A stretch of 64,000 bases of DNA from Rummeliibacillus sp. POC4 (GCF_003576525.1 NZ_QWUA01000018.1:1-64000), one strand, 5' to 3'. Counted from the first letter of the stretch, positions 55,047 through 64,000 are shown. Notes: generated from the letters alone by a model not told the origin. A program made the numbers and translations.

Positions 55047-55076
55047 ATCCTAAATAACTATCAACGTTGTTGTCAA
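55047..55076 (-). promoter_or_regulatory. SigA-type promoter of the dapB operon
   Basis: Minus strand: -35 TTGACA (55076-55071), 18-base spacer, -10 TAGGAT (55052-55047). It overlaps the divergent yitT promoter, sharing the -35 region. Confidence 0.6.
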
Positions 55077-55098
55077 AATACCAAAAATGCATGATAAT
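55070..55098 (+). promoter_or_regulatory. SigA-type promoter of the YitT-family gene
   Basis: Plus strand: -35 TTGTCA (55070-55075), 17-base spacer, -10 GATAAT (55093-55098), leaving a leader of about 145 bases. Apart from this divergent pair, the 320-base gap 54930-55249 shows no further gene or structure. Confidence 0.6.
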
Positions 55099-55249
55099 AT
55101 AGTCTTGTGAAGCTATTTAAACGGAACATATCTAACTAAACACGAAACATTCCCAATTAGCACAAAAATTATTGATAACTTCAAACTAGAATATTTTTCT
55201 ACACATTAACGTTATTATACTCTACAACTAAAAATTGAGGTGAAACTAA

Positions 55250-56116
55250 ATGCCAAATATTAAAATAAAAAATACTTTATTCATTATACTAGGGGCAGCT
55301 ATTTTCAGTTTTGGTTTTGTACATTTTAATATACAAAATCATCTTGGTGAAGGTGGATTCAACGGTATTACATTAATCCTATACAATGTATTCAAACTAG
55401 ACCCTGCTATTATGAACTTAGTATTAAATATACCAATGTTTATCATTGGATGGCGAATACTCGGAAAAAAAACTTTTGCTTATACAATTATCGGAACCGT
55501 TTCTGTATCTGTCTTCTTAAAAGTTTTTCAAATTTATCAATTTCCTATCGATTTGCATGACGACATGTTCCTTGTTTCATTATTTGCGGGTATCTTCCTT
55601 GGAGTTGGACTTGGAATTATCTTTCGCGTTGGTGGAACAACGGGTGGAGTAGATATTATCGCTCGACTTGTAAATAAATTCTTCGGTTGGCCAATGGGAA
55701 AAACGATGTTTATCTTCGATGCAGTTGTCATTATTTTATCTTGGGCAACTTATTTAGATGCTCGTTCTGTTATGTATACATTAGTTTGTGTTTTTGTAAC
55801 AGCCAAAGTAATTGACTTTGTACAAGAAGGGGCTTATGCCGCAAAAGGAGCAATTATCATCTCTAATCATAATCACGAAATTGCAGAGCGAATAGCGAAG
55901 CAAATGGATCGTGGTGTTACTTTTTTAAAAGGCTATGGATATTATACAAAAGAAGATCGAGAAGTCATTTATTGTGTCGTTGCAAAAAATGAGATGTTTA
56001 GATTAAAAAGTATTGTACTATCAATAGACCCACATGCATTCATATCTGTTTCTGAAGTTCATGATGTCAGTGGTGAAGGGTTTACTTTAGACGATCAAAA
56101 AAGACCCATTGAATAA
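55250..56116 (+). CDS. YitT/DUF2179-family membrane protein
   Basis: A 288-residue protein with five or six transmembrane helices (about 5-175) followed by a cytosolic DUF2179 domain (about 180-288; DRGVTFLKGYGYY is typical). It resembles YitT/YpjC-type proteins, whose substrate is unknown. GAGGTG lies 8 bases upstream of the ATG. It is monocistronic and divergent from dapB. Confidence 0.85.
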   Translation: MPNIKIKNTLFIILGAAIFSFGFVHFNIQNHLGEGGFNGITLILYNVFKLDPAIMNLVLNIPMFIIGWRILGKKTFAYTIIGTVSVSVFLKVFQIYQFPIDLHDDMFLVSLFAGIFLGVGLGIIFRVGGTTGGVDIIARLVNKFFGWPMGKTMFIFDAVVIILSWATYLDARSVMYTLVCVFVTAKVIDFVQEGAYAAKGAIIISNHNHEIAERIAKQMDRGVTFLKGYGYYTKEDREVIYCVVAKNEMFRLKSIVLSIDPHAFISVSEVHDVSGEGFTLDDQKRPIE

Positions 56117-56141
56117 AATAATATTTTTATCAGATTATTAG

Positions 56142-56181
56142 AAAAAGCAGCGTGATTGGTTATCCAATCACGCTGCTTTTT
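56142..56181. terminator. Bidirectional terminator between yitT and yugP
   Basis: AAAAAGCAGCGTGATTGG pairs perfectly with its complement around a 4-base loop; A and T runs make it work on both strands. Confidence 0.93.
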
Positions 56182-56191
56182 AAATTAACTA

Positions 56192-56884
56192 CTAATCTTC
56201 ATTATTATTCAAGCCGGTGTATATTAACAACAAACGTGCTAATTCCATAACAGCTGTTGCCGCTGCTGCAACATATGTTAATGCAGCTGCACTTAATACT
56301 TTTCTGGCATGTGATTCTTCTTCGTTTCTAATAATCCCTAGGCTAACAACCTGATTGAGAGCACGTTTAGATGCATCAAATTCGACTGGTAAAGTCACTA
56401 TTTGGAACAACACACCGATTGCTAATAGGATTATACCTATAAGCATTAATGAGCGCATTGATGAACTAAGCATACCAATCATGATGAAAATCCAAGATAA
56501 ATTAGAAGAAATATTCGCTGCAGGCACTAATTTTGAACGAAGCGTTAAGAATGCATAAGCTTCTTTATGTTGAATAGCGTGTCCGCATTCATGAGCTGCT
56601 ACAGAAGTACCAGCAACTGAAGCATTGTGATAGTTTTGAGATGATAAGGCAACTGTTTTACTCCTAGGATCATAATGATCAGATAATACACCAGGAGTTT
56701 CTACAACTCTTACATTACTTAACCCATTACTATCTAAAATTGTTCTAGCTACCTCCGCCCCTGTCATACCAGAAGTAGATCTTACCTCTGCATACCGCTT
56801 ATAGGTTTTCATTACCTTTCGTTGAGCATAAAGCGGTAATAACAATAGTACAGCAAAATACACGATATACATCGCTATTGACAA
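56192..56884 (-). CDS. YugP-family zinc metallopeptidase
   Basis: A 230-residue membrane protein with an N-terminal helix (about 2-22), the zinc motif HECGH (residues about 98-102) and two or three C-terminal helices with an acidic ligand region near 170-190. It resembles membrane metalloproteases of the YugP family with a site on the membrane face; the substrate is unknown. The start is probably TTG at 56884, because AGGAGG lies 9 bases upstream of it but 21 bases before the first ATG. Confidence 0.85.
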   Translation of the reverse strand: MSIAMYIVYFAVLLLLPLYAQRKVMKTYKRYAEVRSTSGMTGAEVARTILDSNGLSNVRVVETPGVLSDHYDPRSKTVALSSQNYHNASVAGTSVAAHECGHAIQHKEAYAFLTLRSKLVPAANISSNLSWIFIMIGMLSSSMRSLMLIGIILLAIGVLFQIVTLPVEFDASKRALNQVVSLGIIRNEEESHARKVLSAAALTYVAAAATAVMELARLLLIYTGLNNNED

Positions 56885-56919
56885 TTAAACCATCCTCCTA
56901 TTACTTACTTACTCTCATT

Positions 56920-57531
56920 TTAAAGGGAAACTTTTTTAGCCGCAAATGATATCCTTTTTCGTGAAACATAATAAGCTAATGCTATGCAAGCAATAGACAA
57001 CCAAAATGTAAAATAGCCAATTTCAGACATATAGGCAGAAAGCATACTATAGATTGGCATTTGGCCAAAAACATAATCTATAACATCATTATGTAGTGTC
57101 CAGATTGCTGCAATACTAACTTGAGTTAGTTTAATATCGTACATAGGTATATATAAAATTCCTTGTATAGCCATTGCCAAATGAGAAACAACAAGCATCC
57201 AACCAAGAAAACCAATAGAACCTATTTCTATGATTGCTAATAAGTTCATAACGACAGCCCATAATCCATATTTCACTAAAGTAATAAGTGCAAGTGCTTC
57301 TATAACGCGCCAATTTTTTCCTAAAAGCCATCCAATTACAGCTATCGAAAAAAATAAAGTAGCGGTTGGACTATCTGGAACAAATATATAAAAAAGAGGT
57401 CTTGTTATAGATAATTGTCCACCATACCAGATATATCCGCCAATTGTTCCTAAAATATTGACAGTTAATAGTAGCCACAGAAAAGCCCTATGGGATAGTA
57501 TCTGCCACACTTGAGAAAATAAGTTATTCAT
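56920..57531 (-). CDS. ypjA: YpjA-like membrane protein (DUF1405)
   Basis: A 203-residue membrane protein with about six hydrophobic segments, matching the DUF1405/YpjA family by layout and by its position after qcrC. Function unknown. GAGGGGG precedes the ATG by 5 bases. Confidence 0.78.
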   Translation of the reverse strand: MNNLFSQVWQILSHRAFLWLLLTVNILGTIGGYIWYGGQLSITRPLFYIFVPDSPTATLFFSIAVIGWLLGKNWRVIEALALITLVKYGLWAVVMNLLAIIEIGSIGFLGWMLVVSHLAMAIQGILYIPMYDIKLTQVSIAAIWTLHNDVIDYVFGQMPIYSMLSAYMSEIGYFTFWLSIACIALAYYVSRKRISFAAKKVSL

Positions 57532-57600
57532 TGGTACCCCCTCGATAAAATATTCTAATTATGTTATAACCTTTTTTGCTAGGGTTCGTCTATGTATATA

Positions 57601-57628
57601 GAAAAAAAGAGTCAGTTTCCTGACTCTT
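57601..57628 (-). terminator. Intrinsic terminator of qcrABC
   Basis: AAGAGTCAG and CTGACTCTT pair around GAAA, followed by a T run on the minus strand. Confidence 0.92.
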
Positions 57629-57639
57629 CTTTCTAGCTA

Positions 57640-58407
57640 TTATTCAGCTTTTAAACCAGATATAAATTCAGCTAATTTTTGAAGATCTTCATCAGATCCC
57701 TTATATTGGCCTGCTGGCATACCGCCCTTACCTTCATGAGCGATTTTAGTAATCTCTTCAGGTGATAAGCCTGTATCTGTTAATGCAGGACCTGCACCAC
57801 CTTGAAGTTTATCTCCATGGCAGTTAATACATGATTGTTTAGCGTATACTTTATAACCTGGATCTTCTTGGTCAATTTCAACAGCTTTAACAATTTCACC
57901 TTGTTTCTTAGCTGCAGCCCAGTCATGGTTAACAACTGATTCCCAAGTTAAGAATACCATTGAGGCAAGTGCTAATAGCATAAATGCTACTGGCAATGGT
58001 CGTTTTAAAGGTTTACGTTCAGGACCTCTATCTAAGAATGGCGCTAACATTAAAGCACCAATCGCAATTGCTGGAACAACGATTGCACCAATAGTATTGT
58101 AAGGACCTGAAGCATATTCGTATTTAAGCAATTGATATAAGAATAAGAAATACCAGTCCGGCATTGGAATATAGCTTGTGTTTGTTGGATCTGCTTGTCC
58201 TTCTAATGGAGATGGATGAGCAACTGTTAAAATTAGATAACCAACTAAAAATACAGCACCAACCATCCATTCTTTTAATAAGAAGTCTGGCCAGAATGGT
58301 TCTGTTTTACCAGGATATTCGGAATAATCTGGTGGATATACGTTTTTGTTATCTTTTTTAGGTACTCGCGTATCTCCTACGAATTTCATTCCTTTTCCTT
58401 TATGCAT
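57640..58407 (-). CDS. qcrC: Menaquinol:cytochrome c reductase cytochrome b/c subunit
   Basis: A 255-residue fusion. The N-terminal part is a subunit IV-like cytochrome b half with three or four helices and PDWYFLFLYQLL near residue 77. The C-terminal domain (about 180-255) is a c-type cytochrome with CINCHG (about 193-198) as heme attachment site and a Met ligand downstream. It passes electrons toward cytochrome c and the ba3 or caa3 oxidases. GGAGGGG lies 6 bases before the ATG. Confidence 0.94.
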   Translation of the reverse strand: MHKGKGMKFVGDTRVPKKDNKNVYPPDYSEYPGKTEPFWPDFLLKEWMVGAVFLVGYLILTVAHPSPLEGQADPTNTSYIPMPDWYFLFLYQLLKYEYASGPYNTIGAIVVPAIAIGALMLAPFLDRGPERKPLKRPLPVAFMLLALASMVFLTWESVVNHDWAAAKKQGEIVKAVEIDQEDPGYKVYAKQSCINCHGDKLQGGAGPALTDTGLSPEEITKIAHEGKGGMPAGQYKGSDEDLQKLAEFISGLKAE

Positions 58408-58455
58408 TTTGTCCCCTCCTTAAGGAAATATTAATGGCTAAATATGTAGTAAATA

Positions 58456-59130
58456 CTACAATGGGCCAGATATCCCTTGTCTACGAATCATGATAAAGTG
58501 AGCAGCAAGCAATGCAAGTAAGCATGCTGGTAAGAAGAATACATGAATCGCAAAGAATCTAGTTAATGTTTGTGCACCGATGATTGTTGAATCACCAGCT
58601 AAAAGGATTTTGATTGCTTCACCGATAAAAGGAACTGATGCTGCAATTTGAATACCTACTTTTGTTGCAAACAATGCTTTCATGTCCCATGGTAGTAGGT
58701 AACCTGTAAAGCCAAGGCCTAACATTACACAGAAAATTAGTACCCCAACAATCCAGTTTAACTCACGAGGTTTTTTATAAGAACCTGTGAAGAATACACG
58801 TAATGTATGAAGGAACATCATGACAATTACGAGGGAAGCGCCCCAGTGGTGCATACCACGCACGATTTCACCGAATGCTACCTCATTTTGAAGGTAGTAA
58901 ACAGACTTCCATGCATTTTCAATATCTGGTACATAGTACATTGTTAAGAACATACCTGATAAAATTTGAATAACAGTAACGAAGAACGTTAACCCGCCGA
59001 AACAATATACGAATGCAGAGAAATGGTGTGCAGGGTTTACGTGCTCTGGAACTTCATGGTCGGCTATATCACGCCAAATCGGTGTAATATCTAAGCGTTC
59101 ATCGACCCAATCATAGATTTTATTAAGCAC
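58456..59130 (-). CDS. qcrB: Menaquinol:cytochrome c reductase cytochrome b subunit
   Basis: A 224-residue membrane protein with four helices carrying the heme b histidines (MHHWGASLVIVMMFLHTLR, about residues 82-100; and the histidines near 190 and 205). PWDMKALFATKVG is the quinol-site segment. A GTG start at 59130 has AAGGGGG upstream. It sits between qcrA and qcrC in one operon. Confidence 0.94.
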   Translation of the reverse strand: MLNKIYDWVDERLDITPIWRDIADHEVPEHVNPAHHFSAFVYCFGGLTFFVTVIQILSGMFLTMYYVPDIENAWKSVYYLQNEVAFGEIVRGMHHWGASLVIVMMFLHTLRVFFTGSYKKPRELNWIVGVLIFCVMLGLGFTGYLLPWDMKALFATKVGIQIAASVPFIGEAIKILLAGDSTIIGAQTLTRFFAIHVFFLPACLLALLAAHFIMIRRQGISGPL

Positions 59131-59151
59131 TGATGTCGTACCCCCTTACAA

Positions 59152-59655
59152 TTATACTAAAGTATTTGCTCTTGTTTTTCCGATCAATAATAGACCGTCT
59201 TTTTCTTTTACTTCAAACTCGTCTAACGGACCAAGTGGTGGTGTACCTGCCACGTTTTTACCGTTTTTCTCATAACGGCCACCGTGACATGGGCAGTAGA
59301 ATTGGTTTTTGTGTGCTGTATCACCAGCCCAGTTTACTGTACAGCCTAAATGTTTACATACAGGTGAAAGTGCGACAATTTTATCGCCATCTTTATAAAC
59401 CCACGCTGTGTTTGTAACATCAGATTTGTACCAAGCGTCAACTTGTTCGAATGTGAAATCTACTTTTACAGGAGTTTCTGAAAGTTCTGAGACTTTTTTG
59501 TCAGTAGGTACAAAGTCTCCGCCTGCTTTCTTTTGAAGAATTGGATCAACTGCAAAGCGAGCCATCGGCATTAACATACCAGCTGCCATGAAGCCACCAA
59601 CACCTGTAAGTGTGTAGTTTAAAAATTGACGTCTTGTGACACGATTGTTACTCAT
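59152..59655 (-). CDS. qcrA: Rieske iron-sulfur subunit of the qcr complex
   Basis: A 167-residue protein. The N-terminus holds a twin-arginine motif (TRRQFLNY) and one hydrophobic helix, so it is exported folded by Tat and stays anchored. The Rieske cluster ligands are in CKHLGC and CPCHGG (about 106-128). It takes electrons from menaquinol to the c-type heme. First gene of the qcr operon, with a near-consensus promoter. Confidence 0.95.
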   Translation of the reverse strand: MSNNRVTRRQFLNYTLTGVGGFMAAGMLMPMARFAVDPILQKKAGGDFVPTDKKVSELSETPVKVDFTFEQVDAWYKSDVTNTAWVYKDGDKIVALSPVCKHLGCTVNWAGDTAHKNQFYCPCHGGRYEKNGKNVAGTPPLGPLDEFEVKEKDGLLLIGKTRANTLV

Positions 59656-59728
59656 TCTTTTCCCCCCTCTAACTTAAGGTCAGTCCAACGGACAAACTTA
59701 TACAAAATAGTAATACTAGGACATATCT

Positions 59729-59757
59729 ATGATATATCAAGTAAAATGTAAGGTCAA
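59729..59757 (-). promoter_or_regulatory. SigA-type promoter of qcrABC
   Basis: Minus strand: -35 TTGACC (59757-59752), 17-base spacer, -10 TATCAT (59734-59729), about 75 bases before the qcrA ATG. Confidence 0.7.
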
Positions 59758-59820
59758 TAACGCATTCAAGTGTTTTATACACATTTGTGAACATTTATTG
59801 AATCTGCATTCAATCTAGAT

Positions 59821-60270
59821 TTATTGTTTTGCCCACTTTTGAGATAGCATTGGTATAACTTGTCTTAACTGATCACTAAGTACTGATTGTTTAACTTTTT
59901 GATCCATATCACCCAATGGAATAGAAGGAAGCCAAATAATGTCGTAATTTATCACAAATTGGGTCCAATCATGATCAGACGTGATGAAGAAAATATATTT
60001 AAAACCAGCTTCCAATAGTTCCTCTTGAATTGAGCTGATTAAAGATTCTTTCGACATTACTTTTGTGTATGTAATCGGTGAAGTTAAAACAATACGCCCT
60101 TTAAATTGTTGTTCAATAAAGTTAGTCAATGACATTAAGAATTCTGCCCCAGAAGCACTCTGTTTTATACCTAAATCTTTTCCTTCTAATAAAACTAATG
60201 GAACTAATGCTGTATCGATAAACTCTTTTTGTTTTAAAAATTCTTCAATGTCTTTGCTTGTCCAAAACAT
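59821..60270 (-). CDS. ypiF: YpiF-like protein (DUF2487)
   Basis: A 149-residue soluble protein of unknown function, recognised by size, the WTSKDIEEF start and its place between ypiB and qcrA. GGAGGAAT precedes the ATG. A hairpin terminator lies directly upstream, so it may be expressed by read-through from ypiB. Confidence 0.72.
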   Translation of the reverse strand: MFWTSKDIEEFLKQKEFIDTALVPLVLLEGKDLGIKQSASGAEFLMSLTNFIEQQFKGRIVLTSPITYTKVMSKESLISSIQEELLEAGFKYIFFITSDHDWTQFVINYDIIWLPSIPLGDMDQKVKQSVLSDQLRQVIPMLSQKWAKQ

Positions 60271-60286
60271 ATCTATTCCTCCAAAA

Positions 60287-60316
60287 GTAAAACTTCATCC
60301 AATGATGGATGAAGTT
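60287..60316 (-). terminator. Terminator-like hairpin between ypiB and ypiF
   Basis: AACTTCATCCA and TGGATGAAGTT pair around TCAT, followed by TTACTTTT on the minus strand. It falls within what is otherwise a compact gene series. Confidence 0.7.
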
Positions 60317-60318
60317 TT

Positions 60319-60891
60319 TTATTTTTCCACATTTTTTATAACATTAAGTAATGCAGATAACTTGTAAAACTTCTCTTTGTCATTTTGATCTAACGCTTCA
60401 TCAATCTGTTTTAATATTGCTTCTTCTTGGAATGTTTTCATACTATCTTTTAAAATTTCCTCTGCAAGCTGTCGATCCGACTCACTAATTTGCAAATAAT
60501 TAGGCATGTATGGATTTTCCTCTAATACGGTTAAATACTCTCTACTTGGCGGAACCTTTGGGAAATTCAATTGAATATACATAGCTTCATCTGGATGAAG
60601 CCTTAAATCATGGAAGGATTTTTCCGCATCTGCTGTCATTATATTACCTCTATAGAAGCGAAACGGTATGCCAGATGAATCAGTAGTTGACATAACCATT
60701 GCTCGTGGGCAGTAATGTGCTTCTTCTACAAAATGAATATGCTCTAATAATTCATCATGACCAAGCAGATAATTCAAAATCCATACGCACTCACGACGTT
60801 TCATTTGGTACTTTTTTAAAAACCAACGGACAAATTCTTTTTTGTCCAAGACAGAAACGGATGCGGTCATTTTGTATGAGCCTCCTCTCAT
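60319..60891 (-). CDS. ypiB: YpiB-like protein (UPF0302)
   Basis: A 190-residue helical protein of the UPF0302/YpiB family, with the conserved CVWILNYLLGHD and VEEAHYCPRAMVMS segments. Function is not established. Its start overlaps the ypiA stop by 4 bases, so the two are coupled. An earlier in-frame start is possible but the exact ATG is uncertain. Confidence 0.8.
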   Translation of the reverse strand: MRGGSYKMTASVSVLDKKEFVRWFLKKYQMKRRECVWILNYLLGHDELLEHIHFVEEAHYCPRAMVMSTTDSSGIPFRFYRGNIMTADAEKSFHDLRLHPDEAMYIQLNFPKVPPSREYLTVLEENPYMPNYLQISESDRQLAEEILKDSMKTFQEEAILKQIDEALDQNDKEKFYKLSALLNVIKNVEK

Positions 60892-62141
60892 TCAAAAGTT
60901 TGTAAAAGATCTTGCCAAGTAGGTTCATCTGGTTGAATAGCAATTAATTGATTTACCACTTCTTTTGCTTCATTTCGTTTACCATCTTCAATTAGGAAGT
61001 AAGCATATTTTTCAAGGAATAATGGATCTTCCTTATGGTCATTATATGCTAATTGATAAAAATCATATGCACGTTCATAATTTTCTAATCGATCGAAAGA
61101 GATGGCTGCGAACATAGATAATGTAGGCCAATCGAAACTTTCCTTCTCTAAATTTTCAATGAGCTCAACCACTTCTTCATCTCTTTCTTCTTTAGAAAGA
61201 ATAGAAACTAGGGTAATTATCGCTTCCATATATTCACTATCTAATGCAATTGCTTGTCGTAAATACTGTTCAGCTTCTTTTGGTAAACTGTTTTTAAGCG
61301 CCATCTTCCCTGCAAATAAATACAACTCTTTATCATATTCATCACGAGATATACCTTCTGTAATTACTTCTAATGCTTTTTTATTGTTTTCAAGCATTGC
61401 ATAACTTTGAGCTAATAATAAATATGCAGAGAAATAATCTGGGTCAAGTGTTTTCAAATCTTCCGCATAACGTATTGCAGTTTCATACATTTGTGATTGG
61501 AATGCAGAATAAGCTGCTCCAAATAATAAATCAGGAGAAGTATTATCTTCCAATGCTTTTATATAAAACGTTAGAGCCTCTTCAAATGCTGCGCCTGCAC
61601 GATGTACTTCAGCTAATCGCTCAACTAATCTTACTCCTGCAATTTCGCTTTGTTCCTCATACAATTCATGATATATACGAGCTGCTTCAGTAAAGCGTCC
61701 CATTTCCATTAGTAACTCTGCTTTTGCAAAATGCAATAATGGTTCATTTGGCAATAAATCTAATGCTTCATTTATACGCTGCTCTGATGCTTCATATAAC
61801 CCCTGCATTTGATAGTAATCTGCTAATGCAAGTAAAGCTTGTGGATATTCTTCTGCCTCTGGGCTAATTTCCATCAGAATGTTTAATGCTGCATCCCCTT
61901 GTTCTCGTTCCATTAATAATGTGGCACGATCAATTTTCAGTTGAGCCTCATCTGGAAATAAGTATTGCAAGTGCTCTAATAATTCATCAGCTTCATCTAA
62001 AAAACCAAAATTCATCAGAAAACCTACTACTTCATATTGCATGTCTGGATCTACTTGAACTTTAAAATCTTCAAGCAAATTATGGATTCCCTCTAGGTCT
62101 CCTTTTTGAATTGCATCAATCATTTTTTTTTGAATTTCCAT
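60888..62141 (-). CDS. ypiA: TPR protein YpiA
   Basis: A 417-residue protein built almost entirely of tetratricopeptide-like repeats (for example ALDLLPNEPLLHFAKAELL and AIALDSEYMEAIITLVSIL), so a protein-interaction scaffold; partner unknown. I chose the ATG at 62141 with AGGTGACAAA upstream. It lies between aroA and ypiB, the same order as B. subtilis. Confidence 0.85.
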   Translation of the reverse strand: MEIQKKMIDAIQKGDLEGIHNLLEDFKVQVDPDMQYEVVGFLMNFGFLDEADELLEHLQYLFPDEAQLKIDRATLLMEREQGDAALNILMEISPEAEEYPQALLALADYYQMQGLYEASEQRINEALDLLPNEPLLHFAKAELLMEMGRFTEAARIYHELYEEQSEIAGVRLVERLAEVHRAGAAFEEALTFYIKALEDNTSPDLLFGAAYSAFQSQMYETAIRYAEDLKTLDPDYFSAYLLLAQSYAMLENNKKALEVITEGISRDEYDKELYLFAGKMALKNSLPKEAEQYLRQAIALDSEYMEAIITLVSILSKEERDEEVVELIENLEKESFDWPTLSMFAAISFDRLENYERAYDFYQLAYNDHKEDPLFLEKYAYFLIEDGKRNEAKEVVNQLIAIQPDEPTWQDLLQTFE

Positions 62142-62302
62142 TTTGTCACCTAATCCTACTTTTAATACCTTCATATATCGGCTACATCAACTTTTACGAG
62201 TAGCTAAAAAAACTGTAATAGTTTCCATACTTTAGGCTAACTCCATAATGGTCAACTTTGCTTTTAACATTATGCTACATGACTACTGCTTTGTATACAA
62301 GG

Positions 62303-62332
62303 AAAAACTCTCCTAATATAGGAGAGCTTTTT
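62303..62332. terminator. Bidirectional terminator after aroA
   Basis: CTCTCC and GGAGAG around a 7-base loop with T runs on both sides (minus: TTTTT before GGAAAA; plus: CTTTTT). Confidence 0.85.
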
Positions 62333-62342
62333 GGGAATTTTA

Positions 62343-63632
62343 CTATTTTATAAGCTTATTTATATCGTCAAAGAATGTAGGATAAGATACCGCAATACAG
62401 TCAGCATCATCTAATGTCACTTCATCATCTATTAATAATGACGCAATTGCACCCATCATGCCAATTCGATGATCGCCATACGTTTTTAGTGATCCACCAT
62501 GTAGTTCTTTAGAGCCGTGAATAATCATGCCATCTTCTGTAGCCTCAATATCAGCGCCTAATTTTTTCAATTCAGTAACAACAGCTGTAATTCGATCCGT
62601 CTCTTTTACTTTTAGCTCAGCTGCATCTCGAATAATTGTCGTTCCTTTTGCTTTTGTTGCAAGCAGAGCGATAATCGGAATCTCATCGATTAATCGAGGA
62701 ATAATATTTCCATCTATAGTGACACCTACTAAATCTGATGTTCTGATTGTAATAGTCGCTATAGGTTCCGCAGCATCTTCGTCATCTACAATGATTTCCA
62801 TATTAGCACCCATAGCAGCTAGTACATCTATAATTCCTGTTCTTGAAGGATTAAAACCGACATTGCGCAAAATTATTTCACTATTTTCAGCCATTGCACC
62901 CGCAACTAAAAAGAATGCTGCAGACGATATATCACCTGGTACCTCTACATGAGTTGCTTGTAAAGTTTGACCACCTTTAAAGAAAATCGTTCCTTCTTCG
63001 ACAGAAACGTCTGCGCCAAACTGGCGAAGCATTCTTTCAGTGTGATCTCTTGATATGTCTTTTTCATGGATAATTGTCGTTCCTTTTGCCTGTATGCCTG
63101 CAAGTAAGATAGCTGATTTTACTTGAGCGCTAGCTACTGGCATCGTGTATTCAATAGCGTGTAACGGACTACCTTTTATCGCTAATGGTGTATATTGACC
63201 GTCCATTCTTCCTGTAATTTGAGCACCCATTTCTCGAAGTGGTGTAATCACACGTTTCATCGGTCTTTTAGCGATTGAAGCATCTCCATTTAGAATAGAA
63301 TGTATATTAGAGCCTGATAGTAGACCAAGCATTAAACGAGTAGTTGTGCCGGAATTACCTGTATACAATATATCTGTAGGTTCTTCCCAATTAATAATCC
63401 CTCTACTATTAATCTCTACATCTGTGCCATCTAGCTCAATATTGACACCTAATTTTCTAAAGCACTCTATCGTACTTAAACAATCATCACCCAATAAGAA
63501 GCCACTCACAGTTGTTTTGCCCTCTGCAATACTTCCGAACATAATAGCCCTATGTGAAATGGATTTATCTCCTGGAACTTTTATATTGCCTTTAAGCACA
63601 GGCTTTTTAAAATTCAGTCTTGCTTCTACCAT
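62343..63632 (-). CDS. aroA: EPSP synthase
   Basis: A 429-residue enzyme that makes 5-enolpyruvylshikimate-3-phosphate for aromatic amino acids. [11 protein letters not shown] is near residue 20, [17 protein letters not shown] near 90, RPMKRVI near 122 and [12 protein letters not shown] near 168; the set resembles class II enzymes. GGAGGTAGCAA precedes the ATG. It follows tyrA in the same direction. Confidence 0.95.
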   Translation of the reverse strand: MVEARLNFKKPVLKGNIKVPGDKSISHRAIMFGSIAEGKTTVSGFLLGDDCLSTIECFRKLGVNIELDGTDVEINSRGIINWEEPTDILYTGNSGTTTRLMLGLLSGSNIHSILNGDASIAKRPMKRVITPLREMGAQITGRMDGQYTPLAIKGSPLHAIEYTMPVASAQVKSAILLAGIQAKGTTIIHEKDISRDHTERMLRQFGADVSVEEGTIFFKGGQTLQATHVEVPGDISSAAFFLVAGAMAENSEIILRNVGFNPSRTGIIDVLAAMGANMEIIVDDEDAAEPIATITIRTSDLVGVTIDGNIIPRLIDEIPIIALLATKAKGTTIIRDAAELKVKETDRITAVVTELKKLGADIEATEDGMIIHGSKELHGGSLKTYGDHRIGMMGAIASLLIDDEVTLDDADCIAVSYPTFFDDINKLIK

Positions 63633-63647
63633 GATTTGCTACCTCCT

Positions 63648-64000
63648 TTAGGATATATATACCTCATAGGGGCTACGTTTTTCAATACAAGCTGCCGCCT
63701 TTTCCCTATCATCTGCATTTTGGAAACTAACAACCAATATTCCGAAAACATCCTCACGCGTTTCTACAATTCGTATATTCGTAATACTAATTCGCTCATC
63801 AGCTAAATAAGCAGTGATTTCAGCAATACTACCTGGGTAATCCGGGACATCTATATATAAATCATAGGTAGAATAAAGTGCCCCCTGCGATGTGCTCGGA
63901 AGATCGTCCCTAAAATGCTTTGCCTTTGCGAAAAATGTTTCAATTTGCTGATTATCACCATTTTCAAGCAATGTTTGAACTCTAGACATTTCTTGCTGCC
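63648..64000 (-). CDS. tyrA: Prephenate dehydrogenase, C-terminal part (cut by window edge)
   Basis: The last 117 codons (including stop) of a gene that continues past 64000. The segment YDLYIDVPDYPGSIAEITAYL starts a C-terminal ACT domain, as found on TyrA of bacilli, where it is expected to sense tyrosine or other amino acids. The catalytic domain is outside the window. The order tyrA-aroA-ypiA matches B. subtilis and supports the assignment. Confidence 0.85.
   Translation of the reverse strand, partial: QQEMSRVQTLLENGDNQQIETFFAKAKHFRDDLPSTSQGALYSTYDLYIDVPDYPGSIAEITAYLADERISITNIRIVETREDVFGILVVSFQNADDREKAAACIEKRSPYEVYIS

Overview
The window looks like the chromosome of a low-GC, Gram-positive rod of the Bacillaceae/Planococcaceae group (Lysinibacillus, Solibacillus or Ureibacillus-like). 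Three things support this. Protein families and gene order repeatedly match Bacillus subtilis (tyrA-aroA-ypiA-ypiB-ypiF-qcrABC-ypjA; dapB-mgsA-bshA-cca-birA-panBCD-dinG-ypmB-asnS-dnaD-nth-ypoC-ponA-recU-yppE-mrfA-mrfB-gpsB-rnpB). The RNase P RNA is type B. Ribosome binding sites are strong AGGAGG type. I see no CRISPR array, integrase, transposase or prophage.

Layout. 1-2.9 kb: a tRNA-Leu/tRNA-Gly pair, an unrecognised coiled-coil gene with a probable C-terminal frameshift, and a secreted C39-like protein. 2.9-8.3 kb: a rhodanese and a double dynamin (DynA), a 29-codon ORF under a Fur box in its own small transcription unit, and a CheX-type phosphatase. 8.4-20.8 kb: a sulfate assimilation block. 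On the minus strand are cysH-sat-cysC and then yezD-cobA-sirB-cysJ-cysI; on the plus strand is a sulfate ABC transporter (sbp-cysT-cysW-cysA). 21-24.7 kb: a GntR-controlled ABC transporter operon. 24.9-27.3 kb: a three-subunit ba3-type oxidase with FNR-like and cre-like sites upstream. 27.4-37.5 kb: a DinG-family helicase, an rRNA methyltransferase, a GGDEF/EAL protein directly behind rnpB, gpsB, and the mrfB/mrfA repair pair. 37.6-48 kb: recU-ponA, then ypoC-nth-dnaD, asnS, ypmB and dinG. 48-55 kb: panBCD with a structured leader, birA, cca, bshA, mgsA and dapB. 55-64 kb: a YitT protein, a YugP-type protease, ypjA, the qcr menaquinol:cytochrome c reductase, ypi genes, aroA and the end of tyrA.

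The sulfur genes form one pathway: sulfate import (CysTWA/Sbp), activation (Sat, CysC), reduction of the activated sulfate (CysH), and siroheme-dependent sulfite reduction (CobA and SirB for the cofactor, CysJI for the reaction). The most striking signal is a short RNA motif that occurs three times in this block. It lies before cysH, before cobA and before the sulfate transporter. Each copy is a small hairpin with an ACAA loop whose stem varies by compensatory changes, and each overlaps the 5' arm of an intrinsic terminator. This looks like a shared attenuation device for sulfur genes, and I do not recognise it as a named riboswitch class. Other regulatory signals are the Fur-controlled small ORF, a probable tandem Pan RNA before panB with a visible antiterminator, and a GGDEF/EAL gene with almost no room for its own promoter after the rnpB terminator.

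All calls rest on reading the sequence and on remembered family knowledge. No database or folding program was used.
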